This document shows, piece after piece, positions 23,001 to 38,000 of a stretch of DNA of 64,000 nt. The stretch is from Pelodiscus sinensis (taxonomy: Eukaryota > Chordata > Testudines > Trionychidae). The notes beneath the pieces are model-generated. The model did no database searches and had not been told where the DNA came from. It was given only the letters and a program-made list of their open reading frames with translations. Numbering within the stretch: the first letter of the stretch is position 1; each line of letters begins with the position of its first letter. The DNA lies in NCBI RefSeq assembly GCF_049634645.1, contig NC_134726.1, forward strand, positions 37,191,001-37,255,000, in the 5' to 3' direction. The translations under genes and the position numbers were made by a program.

Positions 23001-26000
23001 AGGTGTCTGACATTTCATTGACCACATAGTGGCACCCTGAACTGCAAGGAACAGGAAAAGACAAAGAATTCATTACAACAGGTACACATTTATTATTGTC
23101 AGTTTGAAATTGTTCCCTGTACCACCTGATTTTCTTCCAAGCCCACCCTGACAGTGGACTCTTCCTTCCAGCCAGAGTCCTTCATCTTTTATACACAGAC
23201 ACAAAATGGCTCTTACTCTCCTCTCTCTTTCCAAAGGCCAGGTGGGGCATGCCCCATCTCTAGCAATCTCCGACAAAATACTACATATGAAATCCTCCAT
23301 TCTAAAGAGACAAGATCCCCTCTCTTCATGGGTGAAAGTAACTTACATTTCTTACAGGTACTGTAGTATCAAAACCTGTTCCCCCCCCTTAGGAAGGCTA
23401 AAGAGGGGGAGTGTGACACAACAGTATCTGTAAGAAATGTAAGTGTGAGGTGGAGTGCGGGCTGTTCAGGGCAGCGGGTGGACCTGTGGGTGCAGGAGTC
23501 AGGGCTAAGGATTTTAAGAGGAGGCTAAATGCCTAACCATGTAGTCGATCTAATCATGTAGTCGATCTAATTTGTATCAATTACATGATTAGCCAATAAC
23601 AGGAGGTACTCAGAAGGAGCTACCCCCTCTGCAACTCTGCAGTTTAAATGTTAAAATGCAGTAGGAGCTGGGCATGCAGGTAGCCTGGCTCCTACTACAT
23701 TTAAACTGCAGAGCTGAAGCAGGGGTAGTTCCTAGAACGGTGTGAGCCGGGATTGAGCTGGGACTGCTGTGGCTTTGCATTTTAAATATAGTAAGAGCCG
23801 TGTGTCTCTTACTACATTTAAAATGCTGAGCTGCAGCAGTCCCGGATGGGTGGGAGCCATGACTGAACCAGGCTTGCTCAGTCCTGGCTTGTGCTGAGTC
23901 CAGCAGCCCCTGGTCACAGCCAGCCCGAGCACTGTGAACAGGGGCTGCTGCCGCAGCAGCCTCTGTTCATGGTGGCTGTGGGTGGCTACAAACAAGGGCT
24001 GCTGCTGGAGCCGCCTCTGCCTGTGGCCAGCCAAGGTCGCAGTGGACAGGGTCTACTTTGTGGCAGCCTACCCTAACCCCCGCCCACTGCTGCCTCTCTT
24101 AGAGGCAGCAGCGTGGGGCAGGGGGGCAGGTGGCACCGTGGATATTGTGATGAGGGGAACCAGTTTTTAAGTCAGCTCCCCACAGCACTGGCACCTTTTC
24201 CTTCCCCACACTTGCTGCCTCTCTGATGCACTACTTGATTACCTCCCTAGTCAGGGCAGGGGGTTGGAGATACGTAGGGGAGCAGGAGTCAGAGCTGGGA
24301 TGTATGACCCACTACCAAACCCTCCCGCAGCAAATGGGGAGCAGATCTTTAAGGCTATCCCAGAACAGGAGACAGCTAACACAACTGCAGCCAAAGAGGG
24401 GCCAATTCTGCAATCCACCCCACCGACAGGAGCAGGGCCAGATACTGTAGCCAGATGGAAGCTGCTGCCAGCCCCTCCTACTAACCCAGCTGGGAGCATG
24501 CTTGCCTCCCGCATATTCTATTTGGCCCCATTAAATTGCCTGACTGCCTCCCGCAGAGTGGCATGCCCCAGAGGGCTCTTACCGGAGTGCAGCCCACTCT
24601 TACCGGAACTGTGTACTGGGGTGCACCCGCTTACTTTCACCTCTGCCTTCCTCCCTCCCATCCACCCCAGGCAAAACAGTTTCATTTTACTGTTCTGGAA
24701 CTAGGCTAAACACTGTTTGATGTCAACTGTGAAAGGCTAAAGGAGAGAGGGGCAAGAGCTTTTCATATAGATTTAAAATATAAACAGTTACTTACCACCT
24801 GTTTCGTATAAATTTAGATGTATCATTATCAATATTCAATGTAGAAATATATGCATAAATAATGCCATAGATTGGTTCAAGTTTTCCCTCATTCTGCAAA
24901 GCTTTTACCTTTAATTGCTCCACAGTATAAATGTCAACTATAGTCTGCACTAAAGTTGAAAGGAAAATATTAAATAAATCCTAGAAAACACCACTAAATA
25001 AAAAAGAACGATTAAGTTTAAAAATAAATATTGGGCCTGATCTAAAGTCCATCTGAAATTAATGGAAAGACTTCCACTGTCTTTAATGGGGTTTAGAGTA
25101 AGTTCACAATAAATATAAAAAAGTGAGATGTTCAATAAAATACCTATGAGCTCCATCGAAAAGAAAATGAGGTTTACTGTAAAACATTTTCAAATAAATA
25201 TTTGTTCTAATTTATTCTATGCTTCTTTTTCTAAATATATTCATGTATAGGTGTTTTATGTGTGATAGTTTGCCCTCGCTTATGTATTCAGATTTATTCA
25301 GTTTAGGCCTCTTGCTCCAAGGCCGGTGCATTTCTAAGAATAGCATGTCAAAACTATGCAGGAAAGCAGTCATCCACAGTTGAGGTACACAACACGGTCA
25401 GACAATGTTTAAAGTAGCTCAGTAATGGCTGGCTCCTGAAATTCTTGAGTGAAATTTTCCATTGAAGTCAATGAGTTTTACCCCATTTAAAAATAAAAAC
25501 GCTTTAGGAACAGGCCCAAAAAGCAAACGATAGTACTACACAATAGGGATGTAATAGTGTAGCCGGTTAACCGATAAGCAAAAGCTTATAGGTTAATGCT
25601 ATAGACTACACGCTTTCCCCCTTCCCTGCCAGTTACTTTTTTAGCTGGGTGGCCAGCAGCCTGGTTCAGTCCTGACTCGCTGCTGGTTTGGGACCTACCC
25701 CCGCTACGACTCTGCATTTAAAGTGTATTAGGAGCCAGGCGGGCAGGCAGTTTGGCTCGGTTCCGGCTCATACCAGGTCCGGGAGCTCAGATCCCACCTG
25801 GACAAGGGCTGCTGCCACCCCACACTATTGCCTGTTTATCAGAGACAGCAGCACAGGGCAACAAGCAGCCAGTCTGCAAGGGGAGCTAGTTTTAAACTGG
25901 CTTTCCTAGTGGACCAGCTCCTATCTGGCACCCTGCACTGCTGCCTCTGGTACAGTGGCAGTGGGCTCCTTGGGAGTGAGGCACACTGGCTGCCAGCCCC

Positions 26001-29000
26001 GCCCCTGGGGACTATAGAATAGTCCACTAATAGATAAGAATTCATGCGGTTACTTGATTATTCAATTAACCGATATTTAACATGCCTACTACACAACAGT
26101 TACATGAAATCAAAGGCATCTGGATGAATGCTTACAATTTATAGATTCTTGTAACTGATCGTCAGTTATATCATTCAAAGTTCCCATTGCTGCACTCTCT
26201 TTTACGAAGTTGTAAAGAATATTCGATTCTGGTGTGTCTTGAAAATATAAAATAAAAACTAGATATGAATAAAAGTTCCCTGCAAAAAATGACAAGTAAA
26301 ACATCTGAATTCTGAAGTTATTGCTATTTTTATTCTGGTAGCACCACAACCACATCAGTCTGCAATTAGCAGAGAGATGCTTCTCTCTTTCCTTCTCCAA
26401 CTATTAATACATGCATGGGATGCATGAAGGAAGCTTAGATGGAGATGCAGCAGAAAAACTAGAAATTATTGTTCCCTCAACACCTGACTCTCTCTTTCTG
26501 CAAGAGGGGAAAATACTCTAAAAATATGAGCAAAATATTACAGTATCAACATCATATAACTAACACAAAGATAAGGCCTCGGAGGAGCAGAAAAGTCAGA
26601 AAGTCAAATTAAATCAGGCCTAGCCCTGCCACCCAGATCTGTAAAGCTGAGATGCCCCGTGCACCATCCAGGCACTTTTCCCTGGCATCAGGACCAGCTT
26701 CAAGACTACACTGCCACGGCTACTCTCCTTTATGGAGATCTTGTCACAGTGAGGGTATGTCTACACTAGGAAACTATTTCAAAATAACAATTCAATTTAA
26801 TAACTCCCGAAACAACAACATTGAAATAGCATGTCCCCACTACAGGGAAGCCTTGAAATTAGTCCAAGGCAGGCTCCATTAATGTCGATGCGTTTCCTCA
26901 ACTTAGAGCCCCAGGAAGAACCCGGGGAGTAATTAATTCAAATTACACTGGGGAGTAGTTATTTTGAAACAGCAGCACCAGACTGTCCACACTAACACTA
27001 TTTCGAAATAACTATTTCAGAATTAGTGTTATTCCCCGGGAAAAGCAAGAGTAGAGATTTCGAAATAACGGGCATGGTAGTGTGGATGTCCCCCATATAA
27101 ATTCAACCTAAGGGAGTTATTTTGAAATAACTCCTTAGTGTAGACCAGGGCTGAGGGAGCTAAGATCAGTTTGCATAAGCACCTATATATGTGCCATATG
27201 TCCAGAGACTGCATGGCACATTCAATACACAGTAAGCTGTGTTTATCAGCTCTTGTCTGACATTTTCTCCAGTCCCCAAAATCAAGAGTTCTCAATGTAC
27301 CGTGTTCACACAAGGGTCTTCCCTGAACTCAAGTGAAGTGATTGGGAGCCCTGCTGCTGATCCAACATTCTCCTGCACAGAGGATGACTCAGCCCAGATC
27401 AACACCTGTTCTCTCCTTCCACCCCATTTACACAATGAAATAAAATATCTGGCCCTCAGAAAGGATGCAAATATTAATTTCACAAAACAAGCATAATGCT
27501 ATTTGCAGGTGAGACAAAGCCTTTAGAGAACATTTCCAATTGAACATAAGAATGGCCATAATGGGTGAGACCATAGGTCCACTTAGCCTAGTATCTTGTC
27601 TTCCAACAGTGGCCAATGCCAGGTGCCCCAGAGGAAATAAACAGAACAAGGAATCATCAAGTGATCCCACTCCTGTCATCCATTTCCAGCCTCTGACAAA
27701 CAGAGGCTAGGGACATCATTCCTACCCATCCTGGCTAGTACCCATTGATCAACCTAACCGCCATGAATTAATCTAGCTCTTTTCTGAACCCTCTTAAAAT
27801 TCTGGTGTTCATAACCTCCTCTGACAAGAAGTTCCACAGGTTGATTGTGCACTGCAAGAAGAAAACTTCCCTTGTTTGTTTTAAACCTGCTACTTACTAA
27901 TTTAATTTGGTGACCCCTAGTTCTTACGTTATGAGAACAAGTAAATCACTTTTCCTTATTCACTTTTTCCACACCAGTCATGATTTTATAGACTTCTATC
28001 ACGTCCCCCCAATGGCTACATTTACACTGAGGAGGTATCCCAAAATAGCTTTTCTGCATCTTTTGAGCAAGCATGTTATTGTGAAGTATAATGGGCTCAC
28101 TATTCCGACTATAGTCAACAATATGTGGGTTTTGATAGTCTCTTACCTGGATTAGTTGTAATAATAGTTTTTGATATAACAGTTGCAGTCATACAGTTCC
28201 TGAATTTGTCAAAATTTATTCTCACATCTGATGCAAATATTACTGGGTACAAAAACATAATTATTTGTTATTTAAAATAAGTATCACACTAAAGATAAAC
28301 AATAGCAGAAATCATTCACAAAAAAGTCGAAAGGGGATACCTGTTTCTCGTGGCATCCAACTCTGCGCAAGCTGGATAGATTCATTATCCCAACTAAATA
28401 AAAAAAACCCTATTTAATAGTTAAAGTATAGGAGAACATTGATGACAATATATGAAAAACATTAGGTATTAGCCTTTATGCCAGGTGGGGAACCTTTTGT
28501 GTGTCGGGGCCACTGACTCACAGAAAAATCAGTTGGGAACCGCATACAAGTGAGAAGGCAAAAAACCCAAAATAACCCTCATTGATATGGGCCCTGACTA
28601 AGAAGGAGACACTCCGCACATTAGGGAGGTTAAATTTAGATTAATTGTCTAATCAAATAGTCGATGCAATTTACATCAACTATTCAATTAGTTGATAGAA
28701 GGTGCCTCCACCTTTGAAGTGTATTACACTTCAAAGGTGAAAACACAGCAGGGCGCACAGGGTCAGTAGGGGACCCAAGCAGTCCCCCATTGGCTCCAGC
28801 CTCCCTGCAGCGTTTCAAAGCGGAAGTGCCATGTGGAGCCCGGGGTTAGTGGGGGCGCTGCTGCTCTGAAACATCACATGCAGCCCAGGGCCAACTGGGG
28901 ACTCCTGGGACTCCCCAAATGGCCCTGGGCTGTACATGGCGTTTCAAAGCGGCAGACCCAGGGCTACATGCAGCGCTGCCACTTTAAAATGCCACATGCA

Positions 29001-32000
29001 GACCAAGGCCGGTGTTTCAAAGCAGTAGCACCGCACGGAGGCCTGGGCTCCATGCAATGCTGCCGCTTTGAAACACCTCCTCTTCTCCCCCTCCTTTCCT
29101 GCCTCTTTCTGATAGAGGCAGCAAGGGGGAAGAAGTGACTAGTCAACTAGTGTTTCAACTGTCCGATAAGCATTTGCTTATTGGCTAGTCAACTAGTCAT
29201 TTACATCCCCACCCCATATTCCTCTCGCACATCAGGGCCTATTGGGGCCCAGGCTAGTAGATTTTGAGTGTTCCTGTCCCATAATAGGCACAGGCTCCCC
29301 AATGCTGGAGGGAGAGGAGCCCTGAGCCTTGGGAGCCGTATCCTGAGGTTTCCCCACTCCTGCTTTCTGCCATTAAGAAGCATTTATTCCTCTCATCATC
29401 CGAAAATATTAAACAAGGATGCAATTATAAGTTAAAATTGTCAGAAATACTCCAATCCAGCTTTTGATTGTCCATGAACAATTTGTACATGCAAACTACT
29501 GGGTTTAAACAAACAAACTGAATATGTATACTATGTGCACAAGCACAAAGCATTTGGGTATACAAATTATGTCACAGGTACATTCAAGTGGTCATATAAA
29601 CAAAACTATGGGAACACCAAGGGTGTATTTTGAAAATATAGCCCACCAAATAACTATACAACTTTCCTAGATTATTTCAAAACATTTTTATGTTAATGCT
29701 ATTTTACACTAACTCCACTTCCTATTATGAATTCTTAGTCTTTTGTCATATTTTATATTCCCTTTATAACTGTTTGGTTTGGGGAGGAAATGTGCTGCAC
29801 TTGTAGATCTTTTAAAAAATGGCAGGTGCTACATAAATGCATATCCAATAATATGTTTACTTGATATTTTCTAGATTTAATTACAGAATGTGCAGACAGG
29901 CATGAATAAGTACATTCATGCAAAAGTAGATCTATGTTCGGGAACAAACAATAAATCTCTTTTCATAAATAAAATGTCTAGTGGTCTGATTAGGAACAGT
30001 TTCTTTATTTTTCCATATCACTGATGACCTTTCATAATTTATTTGTAGTTCAGCTTCATTCTGACACTACTGGGCTGTAAGTTTGTCAATAACTCATAGA
30101 AACAAATAACATATCCAAGGTCATACAACCAGATATCCTTTATACGTACTATTGTTTAATGGACACTGCTACCATTCAATAAATATTGCTGCCTCATCAC
30201 ACAGAGGCCACCCAATTAATAATGTATGTCAATTAACTACTTCAAGATTATGGCAATATTTACAGCATTCAATTTTTCTACCTTTGCTTTGTATATTTGA
30301 ATAATGTATATAATTTACCATATCATCGCAAAGGAAAACTCTGTTTCATCATACAGCTTTACTTCACACCTTTGACCCTTCCTTTTGTCTGAAGTTGTAA
30401 AGTACTTTGGCTCCCCAACCTTGACAAGTAAGAACAATGTTATTATCCACCTAAAATATATAGAAGAATTAAGAAGAATCAAGCTAGAAAGGAAGACTCA
30501 AAATGAGCAAAACATATAAAAGTGACAAGCAAGGATACACCATGGGGTTGCATCCCTGACCATCTTAGCTAATGGCCATGATCCTCCATGAATTTATCTA
30601 ATTCCTTTTTTTAATCCAGTTATAGTTTTGCCTTCACGACATGCCCTGACAAGTTCCACAGATTGTGTATTCTGTTGAGAAGCAGAGTTTGACAGTGTTG
30701 TCTTTTACTCACAAAGGGCCAAACTTGTGTGTTTCATAAACATGGAATGAATTATGTATGTGAAGGAATCCCTAGACACTCTGATTTACTTTGAAAAAAA
30801 GTTGATTACCAGATATTTATGTCTTCTATTCATATGATGAGATGATCCCAAAACATGCGTGTGTTTTTGGAAGGTTCCATTCTCATAAATCTGTACTGAA
30901 ATCACCTAAACAAAAAAATAGCTACTTACCGTCTCTTAACTCTTGTTCTTCAAGATATGTTGTTCATATTCATTCCAATCAGGTATGCGCATGTCACGTG
31001 CACAGTCATTGGAAGCTTTTTCCCAATGTCAGGGATGGTGTAGATGGAGCTTGGTCCTGCCTTGAGGGCGGGGGGCTGGACTCGATGACCTCTTGAGGTC
31101 CCTTCCAGTCCTATGATTCTATGATTCCCTTTGCACCTTCCATCGGATCAAGTGGGAAGCCCCCTAGAGTGACACCTTCATGTCACTCAATATTAACTCC
31201 GCCAACCCAACCACTCCTTTCATTCCTTCTTGCCAGCTACTCCAACAGAGGGAAAGGAGGATCCGTATGGAAGGGATAGGAACAACACATCTCAAAGAAC
31301 AACAGTTACGAGAAGGTAACTGTTTTTTCTTCTTTGAGTGCTTTTTCAAATTGATACCGATCAGGTGACTCGGGGAGGTACGGTCGAAGCTAAAGAATTG
31401 CTGATTGGAGCAGGGGTGATGTGGGGGTGACAAAGGGTCACCCCCCCCAATTCAGTGCTGGGGGGAGGGACAAGGGGCCAGCAATTGGTATGCAGAGCCC
31501 GGTGCATCCAACTGCCTGGGGCCCCTTATTTTGGGGTAACTAGCAGGAGGGACCTGGTGCCAGCAGTAGAAGTCCCTCCATATACTCAGTGGCAGGCAAC
31601 AGTGACCTTGCCTGAGCCTAATGCACTCACCAAGATCTCTGCCACATTGCTCCGCTTCTCATCACCAGCGAGTGTGGGGGCGTTTCCACAACCTCCCCCA
31701 AGCCTCCTCCCCTAGGCAAAACAGCCTGAGGAATTAGCTAGAGACCTGAGTGATCTGGTCCCAGCCTGCTCCGAGGAGTAGGGGTGGGATGAGGAGGAGA
31801 GGAGGGGACAGCCAGTGCTCGGGGACGGAGGGGGGAAGAAAAGGAGGGGAACAGGCGTAAAAGCTAGCTCCTCACAAACACTGGCTACCGCCTGCCCCTC
31901 TATGTATAAAGGTATTTTAACATCTCTAGTGAATACCAATAGAAGGAAAATTGCTTTTGTAGTGAACCAGCCATTCAAACTCAGATTAATAGTGTCAAGT

Positions 32001-35000
32001 ATGGAAAAGAATTGCAGCTCTGCAGTTTCTCTTTAAAGTCTCTTTCTGAAGTTTTGTTGAAGGATGGCAACTTTTAAATCTTTTCTGAATGTCCAGGGAG
32101 ACTGAAGTGTTCTCCTACTGATTTTTGTATGTTACCATTCTTTGGGTACGTCTAGACTACATGGCTCCATTGATGGAGCCATATAAAATAGTTTACTCGG
32201 CATAGTCAATGAAGCAGGGATTTAAATAATCCCCGCTTCATTAAAATAAAAATGGCCGCCGCGCTGTGCCGATGATCAGCTGATCCGACACAGCGTGGCA
32301 GTCTAGACGTGGCGTGGTCGACAATGGAATCCTTTGTTGACCGCTCTGATAAACCTCATTTCATGAGGCATACCGGAGCAGTCGACAAAGGCTTCCCTTG
32401 TCGACCGCGTCGCTTCTAGACTGCTACGCTGTACTGGATCAGCTGATTGTCGGCATAGCATGGAGGCCATTTTTATTTTAACAAAGCGGGGATTATTTAA
32501 ATCCCCGCTTCATTGACTATGCTGAGTAAACTATTTTACATGGCTCCGTCGACGGAGCCATGTAGTCTAGACTTACCCTTAGTGTCTGTTTTGTGTCCAT
32601 TTATTCTTAGGGACTGTCTGATTTAACCAGTGTATGTGGCAGAAGGGCATTGCTGGCACGTGATGGCATATATCACATTAGATGTGTTGGTGAATGAGCC
32701 CTTGATGGTGTGGCTGATGTGATTAGGTTCTATGATGGTGTCACTTGAATAAATATGCTGGTAGAGTTGGCAACAGGGTTTGTTGTTGGGATTGGTTCCT
32801 GGGTTAATGTTTCTGTGATGTGGTTTGTAGTTGCTTGAGAATATTTGCTTCAGGTTGGGGGGCTGTCTAGACTTTTATACATCCCAAAGAAGTCCTAGCA
32901 TGGCAACACTTAAATACTACATTCATTAACTTAACTGTATAATCTAATTTTTAGTTTATAAAAGTGGACCTTTATGTAGGATATAACAATTTAAATAAGT
33001 TTGTCCCTTTGCTTTTTGTATCAGATAAAGCAACATATATACATCAAACCTTATGTTACATTTTCTTATGAATGTTAAACCAATAATTAATGTCACTTGT
33101 TACCCTTACTTCATATTAACTCAATCCATATGACTGCAGACCAAGACAAAAGAAAATAATTATTTCAGGCATACATGATTCCATAAATCTAAATCTAGAC
33201 TGAAATCAATCATAGCTTCAGCAGGAAAAAAACAACAACATTTTATTATAGCATTTCTAACTTACTGACTTCACTGCTGCGAGCACATTAATGATTCTTC
33301 CATCAAGGCTTTGCCCATTTGCAACAATGTCACCTAGAGAATAGTAATCCTGAGGATCTTTTACAGGTAGATGTGACAAGGAAAGCAGTTTGGTGTCCAC
33401 TTCATAGCGGTAACATATTTTGACCACTGAATGAGACTCACTGAGCAGTAATTTGTAGCAGCTAAATTGAATGCACAAAAATGTATTTAACACATCACTG
33501 ATATACTATCCAGTGAAGTTATATCAGTTCACAGCAAACAATGTCAGTTAATTTTTTTTCTACAGAACTTATGTGGAGGATGATAAAAAGTTAGGAAATG
33601 AAAGTTGTTCTATCTTTATAACAACCTGCAATTTTTCATCCTAAGGAACAAGGACATGATGTCAACATGGATTGTAAGCAATTGTAAAACACAAATCCAT
33701 CACACTTTCAGCACTTCTCAGGTGATTTCTATTTTGTGATATATACGCCATGTAGTGAAACATTTAAAAAGTGCTTTGTAAAGTGTTAAAACTACATACT
33801 CTTAGGGTAGCTACTCAGTAACAATGGATATAGTCTATAGTACTGTACTTAGATTGTAAACTTTTTGGGACAAATACAAATACTACTACCACCACCACCA
33901 CCAATAAAACACACACAAGGAAAACATTAGCTAGGATAAAAGAGTTCTCTCTTCACATATTCAAATGACTGAAGAATATATGGGGGAAAAAAGGTTGTTT
34001 CTCTCTCAAACAAACAATCCTCAATCAATATTCCACACTGGAATTTGTGTAGATAAAAGTTTGCACTCAGCTGTTCAGCATCTGTGAAAAACTTAACTCT
34101 GAGGCTAGTTAAACTCATTGTGCCATCTCAGATTTCCAGATGCCTTTCACAAAGTTAAATAAAACCAAAATCATAGTGATACCATGTAAACACATTTTTA
34201 AAAATAATACTTTAGTGTACTTAAACTGCCTTCCAGACAAAGACATGCAAATGGCTTTTGACAAGATTAAACACCTTTCCATAAAATTATTCAGTGTTTA
34301 AATAAATACAATGGGCACAATCATCTTTTGAATAAATTCAATTAACTTCAACATACCATACTGCAGACATAATGGAAGTCCTACTTAGCTATTGAGGAGC
34401 TTTACTATATTAATATAAAAGCCAAAGGTCCACATCATGACTAAATAAATTTTTCCTGTAAGACTGTTTGGAAGAATATATATCTATACTTAGAAGATTT
34501 ACCCAGCATTGCTCAGGTCCTTAATTAAAATATTTGTTTGTTTTCCTTTATTTAAATCATTGTTCTGGGGTGGGGCTAGGAATGAGCTGGGTTCAGTATG
34601 CAGGCTGCCTTTGGGAGAAAGGACAACCCCAGCCTTCTATGACTATAGCAGCTTGGGACTAGACAAGAAGCATCTCTCCATGGCGACTGCAACTGTAGTA
34701 AGCACAGCCAAGAAAGAGGTGCATGTCCCTCCCCTCCCCCCCCCCCCCGGGGGACAGACAGACACACAAATTCTCAGAAATATAGATAGCTGTGCCTTTC
34801 TACACTCCTGCCCCATTCTGGCCTAATGAGGTTATAGCTGTCCTGGTCCCCATCTCTCTGGCCTCATGCTGCCTCCTTTGGTCATTCTCCTGTATAACTG
34901 TCTCCTGCCCAAGCCCTTCCTTTCCATTTTATGAGAAATAATTGAATTCCAGGCACATTCCATTGTCCTGGCACAACCAAATCCTGACCTTGCTTTATGT

Positions 35001-38000
35001 TATGACAAGAGGAAGCTGCCTACCAGAGTGGGTGATCTTAGCTCCTACCATTTAGGAGGAGTTCTTGAGCAAACAGACACAGACAGGCAGACAGACAGAC
35101 ACATTTCTAAAATATATAGTAAGTTGAAGATATTGTTCAGGACACACATTGAATGAGGACAGACACGTGAATTCATTTTAAACAGCAGGCTACAATTGCA
35201 TTAAAATGTAACACTACTTTCTTCATCGAGTAGTGTCCCCAAGGGTGCTCCACTCGAGGTGTTGGGCTCGTCCCAGCACCGCAAACCGGAGGATTTTTCA
35301 TTAGCAGTAGCCCCTACCGGACTGCGCATGCGCGATGGCCCCTTCGCGCCTTTCATCTGAGCGCAGTCCGGTCTTGTCAGTTTCTCTCCAACCGTCTGCA
35401 CCCGCAGACGGAGTTAGATTGGGCTCCCTTCTCCTCTCTGAGAAGAAAGGGAAAGTCTCTTAGTTAGAGTTAGTTTTCTTGTTTAGTCAGAGATAGTTAT
35501 CAGTTATAGTGTTAGTAGTTGTAGTCCCCCTCTTTTTTTCCCTGTTTAAAAAAAAAAACAAAAAAAACCACCTGTTTTTCTTCAGCGGTCAGTCAGTCTG
35601 TCTTCCTGACTGAAATTGACAAAAGAACTAATTAACAGAAAAAAAACTCAAGGATGCCAGGATCACCTGGCTTCAAGAAGTGCCTTCAGTGCCAAGAGAC
35701 TATCCCTGTCTCCGATGGACACTCCCGGTGTGTCCGGTGTCTCGGGACGCGCATGTCCCAGCAAAGTGCAGCCATTGCGCGAAGCTGACAGCTCGCACCA
35801 GAAGAGATCGGGAGCTGAGACTGAGGGTCTTTTTATTTAATAAGGCTCTCGAAGCTCCAGAAGACGCTGAGCCGCGCTCTGCTCCCAAAGATCAAGCTGG
35901 GCAAGAGATCTCCCGCAGGATCCATAAGACGCCGGGCGGCAGTTCAGACAAACCGGGGAGCTCTGGCTGTGCGCCGAGTTTCCCCGTGGACAAGTCGGGC
36001 AAGGGCCACTCCTCTGCCCCAACTGCAACCCGCCACAAAAGCTCCGCTCTGGTACCCGCAAAGGCTTTGCGAGCGGAGTCGGTGCCGGCAACGGCTTCAA
36101 CGGCCATGGTGGAGCCGGCAAGAGAAGCCCCAGCACCGGGAGTTCCTGCGCATGCGTGCCTGCAACCAGCTGTGTCGGCACCCGCAGCACCTCCTCTGAG
36201 TGCCGTTCCATGTTCCTCAGTGCCGGGCACATCAGCCGCTGATGCGGCACCGCAGCAAGAGTCTCTGCCACCCCAGCCCCCGGCTTTCACGTCATCCCCG
36301 GCTGATCCAACGGCACCGAGCCCTTGCTCTGCCAACGATCAAGTGGTACAGGCTCCACTGCTGCCTGCTGTTCTGCCACAGGCACTTCCTCAGCCTGCCT
36401 TCAATTCCTCAGTGCCAACTAAAGCGCAGCAAAAATCTGCAAGGGTCTGGACACCGTCCCTGACACCGGACCGTGTCACCTTCTCCCCTGGGCCAGATTC
36501 ACCTACCTCGTCCCATGCTGGTTACCATCGTCATGTTCATCGTTACACGGCCCCCAGGGAACTCTACTATAGGTCACCTCGTCGTTCGCCACCACGTCGA
36601 TACTATTGGGACCACTACTCACGGTCTCCTTCACGCTATTATAGGAGATCCCTTTCACCAAGGTCTCCAAGACGTATAGAGTGTCCTCGTCGATATGACA
36701 TGATGAGAAGATACAGCCGTTCTCCCTGCCACAGCCGCCGGGACAACCGATGTTATCACGAGTGCTCTTCTCATTCATCTCGCCGCAGAAGGTATTCGCG
36801 ATCACGGTCACCGCAATCTTCTCGGCCTGAATCTCCACATGGTCCAGACGAGCCTACTCCTCTTGTTGCTCCACCATCCTCGGCTTGGGATTTGGATTCA
36901 CATGATCAGGAAGATAGGCAGGATCACACTCCTCTTCAAGGACACCAGAGCCCTGATTCCCTGGCGCAGCGTTCCTCTTCCTCGCCGGATGACGCAGTTG
37001 TCCCTGTGGACTTGTCTCCTACGGAGGACCACAAGCAGTTCCAGGAACTCTTCAAGAGGGTTGCGCAATCTCAAGACATCCAGACCACGGATGTACAACA
37101 GAAACAGCATCGCCTGCTGAAGAACTTACAACCTTCCCAGAAGTCAAAGCTCGCTTTTCCCTTTGATGACGCTATACTGGAGGTTGCCAACGACATCTGG
37201 TAGACTCCGGCCACATCGCTACCAACTAATAAGCGGTCGGATAAGAAATACTTCATAACTCAGAAGGATATGGAGTTTATGTTCAAACATCCTCAGCCTA
37301 ACTCCCTTGTTGTAGACGCTGCACAGCAGAGAATAAGAACGTCTCAAACCAAAAATTCCTCAAATGACAAGGAGGCTAAAAGGCTGGATATCTTGGGCAG
37401 GAAAGTATATTCCTCCTCCACTTCTGCTCTGAGGATGTGTAATTTTGCGGCACAATTGGCAAATCACGATTTCGACAACTATTCAAAACTGGTCCCTCTG
37501 TTTGAGCACTTGCCGGATTCCAAACGTCAGATTCTTAAGGCGGTGATACAAGAGGGCTATACGGTCGCCCGAACAGCCTTACAGATCGCCCTCGACACGG
37601 CTGGTGCAGCTGCTAGATCCACAGCTTCAGCCATAGTCATGCGTCGGTCGTTTTGGCTACACCAGGCCGCTGTCCCAAAGGAGTTGCAGGCCAAGGTGGA
37701 GGATTTTCCCTTTGATCGCAAGTCACTATTTGCCCAGTCAACGGATCAGGTCTTCCACTCAGGCAAGGATACACGTACAACTTTGAGGACACTGGGGATG
37801 TACACGCCCCCCTACAAACGTAGGAAATACATACCCTACAATAGGCAGAGACCATTCTCGTATGCGACACCTCGGAGCAGACCATACGATCAACAGAGGC
37901 CAAGACAACGTCCCCAAAAGTGTCGCCAACAACCGAACAAAGCGTCCGTCCAACAACAGGGCCGGCAGCAGGTTTGATGTGTTGATCGAGGGACTTCGGA

